DNA of 46,903 nucleotides from contig SUZG01000013.1 in the NCBI GenBank assembly GCA_015060015.1, positions 1-46,903 on the forward strand. The letters run 5' to 3'. The position numbers and the translations under genes were made by a program. This document shows, in pieces, positions 14,897 to 22,921 of this stretch. Within the stretch, counting starts at the first letter, position 1; every line of letters begins with the position of its first letter. This DNA comes from Rikenellaceae bacterium (lineage in GTDB: Bacteria > Bacteroidota > Bacteroidia > Bacteroidales > Rikenellaceae). The notes under the pieces are model-generated. The model saw only the letters and a list, made by a program, of their open reading frames with translations. It made no database searches and was not told the DNA's origin.

Positions 14897-16349
14897 CTCT
14901 CCACGATTTATTATGAATGATTGGTGACTGGTGTGCAACATTCTCCACATAACGGAAGCCATCGCCGCTACGGGTGCGAGTCTTTCGGCTCTCGCCAATA
15001 TTTTGGGCATCGTACTTCACGAACTCCTCATAGTCGTACTCCCACTCGGGGCCATAGGCGATTCTGAGAATACGATAATATATAGCCTCGCGTGAAGGGG
15101 CATTGAATCCATAGCCATTATAGCTATCTCTCATCATACTGTTTTCTGACGGACGATACGCCCCTTCTGCACAATATGCAGCACCCTCAAAGATACCGAT
15201 ATCATCTGACGCATAACGTGAATCCGACAGGAAATGACTCCACTTAATCTTCTCCGGGTCATCGGTTATATCGACATTCTTAAACCAGCCCACCGGTTTA
15301 TATATGTTTTCATAATCATCCTTACTCTCCTCCGTCATCATGCCATCAGTAACATATTCATCATCAAGCTTTGCAAATCCATGACTACCCTCGTGGGTGA
15401 TGGTATTTCTGAAATCTGACAACGTACTATATGCGATAGTGAAGCCTGCTCCGGATTCGTCTGGTTTCATCGCTTCCTGATTGTAAAAATGGCAGGTACC
15501 ATGACGAGAGTTCGCATTTACGACAACAACAGCCATCACATCATCCATCTCCTCAAAGCCAAATTTTTCATATATATATCTGATAATTTTCTCGTTATCA
15601 CCACCAACGCCTGTACTGCTTGGATCAAGCGCAGTTTGCAACGCAGTCTCGTGTCCCTCGGCTATCGTCTCATCTTTCGATACGAGAGTTAACACGTGGC
15701 AAGTAAAGTAATCACGGAACGATTTGTATGGTTCATACGAGAAGAATGACTCCATAGCCGTACGCATAAAATTGTCGTAAGTGCCATCGGCAATCAATCT
15801 ATCGGTAAAGCCATCACCCATATAGACAATATTGATAGCTTTGGCACCACCAACATTGGCAGATTGCATAACATAGGTCTCACCATCCTGCGAGAAATCG
15901 GTCGAGCTATATGTCGGATCCATCGTATTGTCAATAGTGGTCATCAGATGCTTCTGCTCTATTTTCGTGCGTTTCATTGTATTGCCGGCATATATGGATA
16001 TATCCGCAGCACGTCTATAAACCATATAAGTAGCATTAGGCGAAATCTTAACCGTTACCTCCGCATTACCTGCACTTCCCTCCATAGGCTCAACAGTCAG
16101 CCAATCGGGTGTAACATAACTACCATCGGAAGATACTTCGTCACTGGTAATCTTAATTCTCCAGTCGGCTGTACTCTCAAACCTGATAGTCGTCGTTGCA
16201 GGATAGCCCGCGAAAGATGTTTGATGATCTTCGAGCAAAATCTTATCATATACAATAGGTGGTTTATTCTCTGTCGGATTGGTTGGGCCGTCATCCCCGC
16301 AAGATGTCAGGGCGAAAGCCGCAAAGCAAATTAAGAGCAGTTTTTTCAT
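14883..16349 (-). CDS. M64-family metallopeptidase lipoprotein with BACON domain
   Basis: A 488-aa cell-surface or periplasmic zinc peptidase. The signal peptide ends in a lipobox (LTSC, then GDDGPTNPT, typical of exported Bacteroidetes lipoproteins). Residues about 45-135 form a BACON-like beta-sandwich (TADWRIKITSD, then WLTVEPMEGSAGNAEVTVKI). The M64 catalytic domain follows, from AINIVYMGDGFTDR, with the zinc motif ITHEGSHGFAKLDDEYV (HExxHxxxxLxDEY) near residue 320. M64 includes peptidases described as acting on IgA, but substrate cannot be predicted here. It starts 37 bp after the barrel gene and overlaps the small lipoprotein gene. Confidence 0.88.
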   Translation of the reverse strand: MKKLLLICFAAFALTSCGDDGPTNPTENKPPIVYDKILLEDHQTSFAGYPATTTIRFESTADWRIKITSDEVSSDGSYVTPDWLTVEPMEGSAGNAEVTVKISPNATYMVYRRAADISIYAGNTMKRTKIEQKHLMTTIDNTMDPTYSSTDFSQDGETYVMQSANVGGAKAINIVYMGDGFTDRLIADGTYDNFMRTAMESFFSYEPYKSFRDYFTCHVLTLVSKDETIAEGHETALQTALDPSSTGVGGDNEKIIRYIYEKFGFEEMDDVMAVVVVNANSRHGTCHFYNQEAMKPDESGAGFTIAYSTLSDFRNTITHEGSHGFAKLDDEYVTDGMMTEESKDDYENIYKPVGWFKNVDITDDPEKIKWSHFLSDSRYASDDIGIFEGAAYCAEGAYRPSENSMMRDSYNGYGFNAPSREAIYYRILRIAYGPEWEYDYEEFVKYDAQNIGESRKTRTRSGDGFRYVENVAHQSPIIHNKSWRDEIK

Positions 16350-16386
16350 AGTGTTTATATTTTGTGGTTAGTTAATTTTCATATTA

Positions 16387-17172
16387 CTAAAATGTCATCT
16401 TCACGCCAAGCATTGCACGAGGAGTTGTATAGTAGTAGTTCAGCCACTCGTATATGTTGCTGCCCGTTAGGTTACGACCCTCGGCATAGACCGATATGCG
16501 GTCATTTACACGATACTCCGCACAGAGATTAAGCGACACTGTATTACGGGTCTTGATGTATGAGAATTGAGGCTCTGTCACACCATCTGCTGCTCCATCT
16601 GTCGCACCATCTGTCGCACCTCCTGCTACACCCTCGACCGACGTTACGGCTCCATTTATCAGTGGCATAGTCAGCCACTTCACGCCACCCGCATAATCAA
16701 GATTGAAGCCCACCTTCAGACGACGTGTCATCACGCGGATATCGAGTGCCGTTGTAAAGCTGGGGCGATTGGCATAGAGCTTATCGTAGTTCTCCCACGC
16801 ATAGACCTTTGCCGACAGTTCGGCTTCCAGCCACCCTGCGGGGCGAATCTTCACACTTCCATCCAGACGCAGGCTATGCTGATATGCCGTAACAAATGAG
16901 TAGTAGCCATAGACCGTGTACCAATAGACGTGGTCATCGGCAAACGACAACTCGGCCGAGAGATTATACGAGAACAATCCTCGTGCGAGGTTTCCGCCAA
17001 CACCTACGCGACCGTTATACTTAACCTCGTTAGGCAGTGCCGCCAGAGCGGGCGATACAGCAGTCTCCGCTGCGAAGAATGGGTTTTCATACATCAGCGA
17101 CGAGAAGTCATGGCGAATCAGCTTGCCATCAATCTCGGCATAGGGGACAAAGCGTTCCGTGCACTCTTCCAC
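16387..17172 (-). pseudogene. Outer-membrane barrel protein, C-terminal part after frameshift
   Basis: About 260 codons that continue the preceding gene in another frame. From FVPYAEIDGKL onward the sequence has alternating beta strands of an outer-membrane barrel and ends in GVKMTF, the aromatic end expected for barrel insertion. The only possible independent start is a GTG at 17172, without a signal peptide, so it cannot be exported alone. A loop of four-residue repeats (GATD/GAAD) is encoded by 12-bp tandem repeats at 16583-16630. With the upstream part it would make one protein of about 580 aa. Confidence 0.65.
16583..16630. repeat. 12-bp tandem repeat in barrel gene
   Basis: About four consecutive 12-bp units of the type CCATCTGTCGCA, two of them identical (16595-16606 and 16607-16618), encoding a GATD-type loop. 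Copy-number change would keep the frame because the unit is a multiple of three. Confidence 0.75.
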
Positions 17173-18131
17173 GTAACATGGAGATATGGCAGTATATGGT
17201 GCGGCGAGTCGGTTGAGGACTTGACCTTGTCGTAGTAGTAGTCGGCACCGATAATCATATGAGTACGCGGACGGCTGAATCCGTAACGCACACCAATCAT
17301 CATACTATTGTTACGATAGGCCGCAATCTCCTTGCCACCAAATGTGCCGCTATACCCCACCTGCATAAGGAACAGATGTCGGCCGCCAAGCACTTTGCCT
17401 ATCGTTGCATCAATCTCGACACTGGACTGCGAGAATACGGGCTTCTGCTCATAACGGCGTACCTTATGGCGGAAGACGCCTCCACCGGCCTCGAGATTGA
17501 AGTTCCAGCGGCTCATATCGACAAACTCGTCGCCAAAACGCACCTTTCCGTTAAACTTACCATAGGCTATTCTCTCGCCCGTAGTCGGATAGCGGTGGCG
17601 AAGCTGGCTATCGCCATACAGGTCTGCCTCCAGCGTATGGTGACCCATAAACCAGCCGGCACGACCTCCCACACGATTCGACATCTCGGTAGTATGCGAC
17701 TTGACCTTTTCGTCCATTATATTGTGGCGGTTGCGATAGTCGCCCAGATGGTTGGCATAGACCATTGCGTAGCCCTTGTCCTTGTTGTAGGTCGAGAGAT
17801 AGGCATCGGCCTCACTTGCCAGAGGCACACCCACCGCCGCCTTCACATAGAGAGGACGATGAGGGTTATAGTCCCAGTAGGCGATTGTCGCAGGGCGGAA
17901 ATTCCTGGTCATAAGCGACGTTGTATAAGTGCGAGGCGTAACCGAATACTCTATCTCCGGCTGCATCTTCACCGTATCGGTCATATCGGGAATTATAGCA
18001 AGTTTCTGGGCCTGACTCACCGTAGGAGCATAATCTTTCGACACCTCCACCTGCTTCAATACCTGTGCTGCACTCGGCTGAACAGACCAGAGCAGAGCCA
18101 ACAGCGTTGTAATATATAGGATTCTCTTCAT
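17118..18131 (-). pseudogene. Outer-membrane barrel protein, N-terminal part before frameshift
   Basis: 337 codons starting with a signal peptide (MKRILYITTLLALLWSVQPSAA, cut before Q), then a short region VLKQVEVSKDYAP and beta-strand-rich sequence typical of a plug-less TonB-receptor-like barrel. After LHVTWK (about residue 323) this frame becomes unrelated and stops 14 residues later. The other frame continues with FVPYAEIDGKL. Restoring one base in either the T-run or C-run at plus 17143-17151 joins the two. It starts 3 bp after the TPR gene, as expected for an operon. The break may be a true mutation, a phase switch or a sequencing error. Confidence 0.7.
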
Positions 18132-18134
18132 AGC

Positions 18135-21116
18135 CTAATTCATTTTTTCGATTCGCGATTTAGCCTCATCCACGATGCCGTCATCGGCCGGCGAGTAACC
18201 ATCCACCACACTCTGATATGTGGCACGAGCCTGGAACGCATCATTGCGGCTCATATAGATATCGCCCAAGAGTATAAAGGCCTTGGCGAGCCAATAGTTC
18301 TGCGGCGTCTTGCTATCAGAGAACTCATAGACCATATTCTCGGCCTTTTGCAGATTGCCCGCCTGATACTCCTCTTCGATGAGGCGATAGCGAGCCTCCG
18401 CACCCTCGGCACTCTTGGTCTCGGCACTCAACACCCGGAAGATACCCAGAGCCTCCTCCTTGCGACCCTCGTTCAGCAATATCGTAGCCTTCGCATAGCG
18501 AGCCTTACGGCGTGCCACATCGGTCACCTCGGTCAGCGTCTCCACATCGTCGGCCATAGCCACGATATCGGCCGAAGAGCCATATTTAAGCGTTGAGGCT
18601 ACATAGCCCGATGCAGAACTCTTCTTCGTTGAGGCATTGGCGGTCTCGTCATAGAGCTGACGATACGCCTTGGCAGCCTGCTCCCACCTCTCATTCTTGT
18701 AGCATATTGACGAGAGTTTGTCGAGCACTCTCTCCGAATATTGAGTATGGCCCTTTGATGCCAGCTCCGAGAGGCTCTCGACAGCCTCCAACTCCTTGCC
18801 GTCGCGAATATAGCAATCACTCAAAAAGAAGAGTGCATCGTTGCGATAGTAGCCGTTAGGATAGTTTGTGAGATAGCTCTTCAAGCTGACGGCAGCCTCC
18901 GCAACCTTATTATCAAGGTAGAGTTTCTGTGCTGCGGCATACGACAGCGAATCTCGCGTCATCGTGCTCACATTGCTCTCCAAACCATATTTGTCGGCAT
19001 ATTTGAAGTAGGCATCGGCATCACCCTGTGCGATATAAATCTCGCGTATGCTCTGCAAGGCACTCTTCGACTGCGACGACTGGGGAGCACTCTGCACCAC
19101 AAGGTCGTAATATTTGAACGCCTTATCGTTCTGCCCGAGGTTCATATACGCCAGACCCAAATCCGACAACGCCTGCAACTTGTATGATGACGAAGGGTAA
19201 TTACGCACGAACTCCTCCAGAGTCTTTACGCCTTTGTCGTACTGCTCATCCACGATGTAGGTGCGCCCCAACTCATAGGTTGCTGCATCGACATAATCGC
19301 CTCTGTCATCCCGCACAATATTTGACAGAGCCGCTATCTTATCGTTGGTCTTGCCCTGATAGCCAAGCACCAAGGCCCGCTGGTAGGCGGCATAGTATCT
19401 CTCCGAAGTACCCAATGCAGCGGAGTTGTTATAACTCTTCACCGCAGCATCAAACTCTCGCATAGCGTAATGCACATCGCCTCGGCGATTGAGGGCATCG
19501 GCCGCATAGGAGTCCTTCTGGGTATATAACGACAGGAACTTGTCAAACGCATCGGCCGCTGCCGAGTAGTCGTTATTATTGAAGTGGCAATAGCCGATAT
19601 TGTATTGGGCCATAGCGTACTCCTTACCGGTGCGTGGAGCTCGGGCCATAAAGTTACCATAACGACGCATAGCCTCGTCACTGTCGCCTTTCGAGTAGGC
19701 AATCTCGCCCAACCAGAACGACGCCAGGGCGTTGTATTTGGCGTTTAGGCCCACGCCCAGCGACTCCGTAAGTGAAGCCTCCGCCTCATCCAGTTCGCCC
19801 TCGCTGTAAGCCTCCAAGCCATTGAAATATGATATCTTCTGCAACGCCTGCAACACCTCGTTATCGGGTGACTTGATAGATTTTATGGCCTCATAGGCCG
19901 CCGAATAGTTATTTGAGTTGTAGTATGCCGCCACCAGCAGTGAACGCACATAGTTGGCTCTCTCCGAGCGGGGATACCTCTCCAAATAACGCGTCAGGAC
20001 ATTTATAGCCTCGTTGAAGTGACCTCCACCCAGCTCATACTGCAACTTGCCATAGTTGAACATCGCATCCTCGGCTATGTCGGCATCAAACGGAGCACCC
20101 GACGACATAGCAAACGAGTACATCGCATTGCGTTTGTCGCCACTTCGCAGATAGCAGTCGGCAAGGTGATACGAAGCATTCTGTGTGAGCAGGTCATCCT
20201 TACCGCAAGCACCACGCAGATAGGATATGGCATCAACATAAAGCGTGCGGCGGTATAGCGAGTAACCCATAATGTAGTTCTCCACGCGACCCATCTCGCC
20301 ACCACCCTTGCGGTAGGCCTCCATATATCTTATGGCATTATCGTAGTTGGCAAGCTGAAACCACGACTCGGTCATCATACGACGCACCTGCTGTGCCTGC
20401 TGCTCGGTAGTGTGGGCAATCACAGCATCGCCATTATCGACAACGGCCTGATAGCGGCCCTCCTTAAAGTCGAGCTGCAACAGGTAGTGCGGCATCAAAT
20501 CGCCATACTGCGAGCTGCTCTGCAATGCAGTAAAGCCCTCGCGAGCCCTTACCATATCGCCCTCGGCATAGGCCATATACGAGGTGTAGTATGTGGCATG
20601 CTCGGCATAGTCACCCCCGCCACGCAGATTTCCGAAGTGGCGTTTTGCTGTTCGGTAGTCGCCCTGCATAAAGGCCATATAACCCATTCGCAAATCGTAG
20701 CGGTCACGGCTGTCGGGATCCAGACGATCGTAATCCACAGCACGCAACGCCGCCGCTGCCGACATCACATCGCCCTCGATGCAGTAGTGTTCGCCCAGAG
20801 CAAACACAACATCATTTGAGGAAGCCGAGCCGGGATGCTCCAAAAGGAATTTACGCAGGCGTTCCTCCACCTCACCGCGTTTAAGCTCCACATCACACAG
20901 AGCCACATAGTAGTCGATTTTCTCAATCGCAAACTTATCCTCTGCTGACGAAAGTCTTTTCTTCGCCGCCAAAAATTCGCTGCGAGCCTCGGCATAGTGG
21001 CCGAACTCATACAGCGATATGGCTCTATCGAGCTTCTGCTCACGGTTTTGAGCCTCGGCACACAGCACCAGACACAGCATAAAGCTCAACACCAAAAGAG
21101 TTTTCTTCCTCAACAT
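18135..21116 (-). CDS. Large tetratricopeptide-repeat exported protein
   Basis: A 993-aa protein with a signal peptide (MLRKKTLLVLSFMLCLVLCAEA) followed by TPR-type helical repeats along its whole length. Examples are RAISLYEFGHYAEARSEF, ALASFWLGEIAYSKGDSDEA, AMAQYNIGYCHFNNNDYSAA and AFKYYDLVVQSAPQSSQSKS, with features of the YbgF/BamD kind. It is presumably periplasmic or attached to the outer membrane and acts as a scaffold. It leads the operon TPR, barrel protein, M64 peptidase, small lipoprotein, which suggests these form or process one envelope complex (inference). A clear promoter lies upstream at 21152-21183. Confidence 0.85.
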   Translation of the reverse strand: MLRKKTLLVLSFMLCLVLCAEAQNREQKLDRAISLYEFGHYAEARSEFLAAKKRLSSAEDKFAIEKIDYYVALCDVELKRGEVEERLRKFLLEHPGSASSNDVVFALGEHYCIEGDVMSAAAALRAVDYDRLDPDSRDRYDLRMGYMAFMQGDYRTAKRHFGNLRGGGDYAEHATYYTSYMAYAEGDMVRAREGFTALQSSSQYGDLMPHYLLQLDFKEGRYQAVVDNGDAVIAHTTEQQAQQVRRMMTESWFQLANYDNAIRYMEAYRKGGGEMGRVENYIMGYSLYRRTLYVDAISYLRGACGKDDLLTQNASYHLADCYLRSGDKRNAMYSFAMSSGAPFDADIAEDAMFNYGKLQYELGGGHFNEAINVLTRYLERYPRSERANYVRSLLVAAYYNSNNYSAAYEAIKSIKSPDNEVLQALQKISYFNGLEAYSEGELDEAEASLTESLGVGLNAKYNALASFWLGEIAYSKGDSDEAMRRYGNFMARAPRTGKEYAMAQYNIGYCHFNNNDYSAAADAFDKFLSLYTQKDSYAADALNRRGDVHYAMREFDAAVKSYNNSAALGTSERYYAAYQRALVLGYQGKTNDKIAALSNIVRDDRGDYVDAATYELGRTYIVDEQYDKGVKTLEEFVRNYPSSSYKLQALSDLGLAYMNLGQNDKAFKYYDLVVQSAPQSSQSKSALQSIREIYIAQGDADAYFKYADKYGLESNVSTMTRDSLSYAAAQKLYLDNKVAEAAVSLKSYLTNYPNGYYRNDALFFLSDCYIRDGKELEAVESLSELASKGHTQYSERVLDKLSSICYKNERWEQAAKAYRQLYDETANASTKKSSASGYVASTLKYGSSADIVAMADDVETLTEVTDVARRKARYAKATILLNEGRKEEALGIFRVLSAETKSAEGAEARYRLIEEEYQAGNLQKAENMVYEFSDSKTPQNYWLAKAFILLGDIYMSRNDAFQARATYQSVVDGYSPADDGIVDEAKSRIEKMN

Positions 21117-21151
21117 ATATCAAACTTATTTATTCCAAAACTATTGATTCA

Positions 21152-21183
21152 CAAAGATAACATTTTTAGCTCAATTTACACAA
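21152..21183 (-). promoter_or_regulatory. Promoter for TPR-barrel-M64 operon
   Basis: On the minus strand TTG (plus 21181-21183), 21 bp, then TATCTTTG (plus 21152-21159). The TPR start codon is about 35 bp downstream. Confidence 0.6.
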
Positions 21184-21208
21184 CATAGGAACGATTATTG
21201 TCGGTGGC

Positions 21209-21230
21209 TTATTGTGAATATTCACAATAA
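21209..21230. promoter_or_regulatory. Perfect 22-bp palindrome, probable operator
   Basis: TTATTGTGAATATTCACAATAA is its own reverse complement. It contains TGTGA-N4-TCACA, reminiscent of CRP/FNR-family sites but with a 4-bp centre. It lies between the divergent OsmC-like gene and the TPR operon, about 35 bp before the OsmC ATG, an ideal place for a dimeric regulator. A GTG inside it opens an upstream frame for the OsmC gene but is unlikely to be the start. Confidence 0.65.
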
Positions 21231-21264
21231 TACTCTATTAGCGTTATTTTTAACTTTCTTAACT

Positions 21265-21663
21265 ATGAGCAACATTCAAAAAGTTACCGTCGTCCTTCAC
21301 AACGGACGATTTCGTCTGGCAGAGTCGGCAAAGGCCGATGAGCTTAACCCCAAAGCGTTGATATTGTGTGCCGCTGCCGAGTGTGCCGGCTATACGATTA
21401 TGACTCTTCTGCAAAAACGGCATATCACGCCCAAAAGCGTTGAGATAACGGCACAGGGCACTCTGAACACAGCCGTTCTGCAACCCATAAGCCAATATGA
21501 GCAGTTCGACATCGCCTACAATGTGGAATGCCGCAACATAGGCGACCAGGAGGCTGTCAGCGAGGTGGTATTGGAGGCCCACAACGAAAAATGCGGAGTC
21601 ATCGCAATGCTCCGCAAGATAGCTCCCATATCACACGAGATTTCAGTCATCAGCACCGAGTAG
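21265..21663 (+). CDS. OsmC-like family protein
   Basis: A 132-aa protein with the OsmC/Ohr-type layout: N-terminal strands (VTVVLHNGRFRLAESA), the first conserved Cys region (NPKALILCAAAECAGYTIM, central helix), then strands with a second Cys (FDIAYNVECRN). Members reduce organic peroxides with a Cys pair; the exact spacing here is not canonical, so activity is unproven. The ATG at 21265 fits the family N-terminus and follows TAACTTTC (21251-21258), which may be its -7 box. It ends 2 bp from the converging TolC gene. Confidence 0.7.
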   Translation: MSNIQKVTVVLHNGRFRLAESAKADELNPKALILCAAAECAGYTIMTLLQKRHITPKSVEITAQGTLNTAVLQPISQYEQFDIAYNVECRNIGDQEAVSEVVLEAHNEKCGVIAMLRKIAPISHEISVISTE

Positions 21664-21665
21664 GT

Positions 21666-22910
21666 CTAATCGGTTGCTGTAAGATGTTTATATTCCGACA
21701 CCGCCACCGCATAGTTAAAACGTGCGGTGATGGCGTTGGTATAGATTTGTATCCAACTTATCTGTGCCTGCAATACTTCCAGAATTGTAGCCTGTCCCTC
21801 CTGATAGGAGTAGGTTGAGATAGAAAGGTTTTCGCCCGCTATATCGAGGTTTCGCAACGATGACTGCATCTGCGAATAGCTACTCACCAAAGCACTCCAA
21901 CCATCGGCCTCCTGCTGCTCCACATCGTCACGCAGCTGCTCCCACAGATTGTACGCCACACGGGCATCGCACTTCGCAGCCGCCACGCTATGCCGCCTCT
22001 CGCCCCAATGGAGTATGGGGATGCTGATACCTACAACAATAGCCGCATCGAGATAGGTACGCCCTTTGATATTGGGCGAGAAGGTCTGCCACGAGCCACC
22101 GATGCTGGCATAGAGATTAGGACGAAACGACGCACGCACCACATCGACACCATACTCTGCCGACTTTATCTTCCACGCCATAGCCCTGATATCGGGTCGG
22201 CGTTCAACAATATCGGTAAACGACACCCTTTGCGGCATAGGGATAGTATCGGTAATTGACTCTGCCAGCTCAACAGCCATAGGCTCGTGCCAGCCGCCCA
22301 GATTATTGAACAGGTGCTTGGCCTTTTCATAGCCCATCTGTGTTACTATCTGCGAGTATTCGGCCTCACTCAAACGAGCCTCCACCTGCAACAAATCACC
22401 CTTCGCCACATAGCCCTCTTCGTAGCGGTCCTGCACAACCTTGTAGAGTGAACGTATTATATCGACATAGTGGTCGGTCGCCGCCTTGTAGAGTTGCGTT
22501 GCCGAGACCTGCCAATAGGCGTAGTCCGCCTCGTAGAGCGTATTCAGGCGAATAGTCTCGGCATCTTCAAGGCTCGCTTCGTAGTCACTCTTCGCACGCC
22601 GCCACGAGGCTCTCACACCACCGCCGGCATATATCGTCTGCGAGAGTGTCGGCGTCAGCGAGAAGCCCCACAGTTTACCGTCGCCATCTCGCCGAAAACT
22701 CTTGGTAAAAGAGCCGTCGGCCGACAACTCCGGCAGAAATGCGGTGTACTCCTTTTTCACCGTTGAGGCCGATTGCTCGATTGTAATGATTGAATTTGCG
22801 ACCTCAGTACTTGCCACATAGACGCTATCGCGATAGGCTTGCAGGGTCATCTGACTCCACGCCGGAGAACACAACACGGCAGAGAGTAGCAAAAGTGTAT
22901 ATTTTTTCAT
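21666..22910 (-). CDS. TolC-family outer-membrane efflux channel
   Basis: A 414-aa outer-membrane factor with a signal peptide (MKKYTLLLLSAVLCSPAWS) and two OEP repeats of long helices and barrel strands. Typical segments are PELSADGSFTKSF, LEVLQAQISWIQIYTNAI and ERRPDIRAMAWKIKSAEYGV, the family's RPDI motif. Trimers would form the exit duct for the adjacent RND pump. It begins 11 bp after the pump gene, third in the operon adaptor, pump, channel. Confidence 0.9.
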   Translation of the reverse strand: MKKYTLLLLSAVLCSPAWSQMTLQAYRDSVYVASTEVANSIITIEQSASTVKKEYTAFLPELSADGSFTKSFRRDGDGKLWGFSLTPTLSQTIYAGGGVRASWRRAKSDYEASLEDAETIRLNTLYEADYAYWQVSATQLYKAATDHYVDIIRSLYKVVQDRYEEGYVAKGDLLQVEARLSEAEYSQIVTQMGYEKAKHLFNNLGGWHEPMAVELAESITDTIPMPQRVSFTDIVERRPDIRAMAWKIKSAEYGVDVVRASFRPNLYASIGGSWQTFSPNIKGRTYLDAAIVVGISIPILHWGERRHSVAAAKCDARVAYNLWEQLRDDVEQQEADGWSALVSSYSQMQSSLRNLDIAGENLSISTYSYQEGQATILEVLQAQISWIQIYTNAITARFNYAVAVSEYKHLTATD

Positions 22911-22921
22911 ATTGCAAACTT

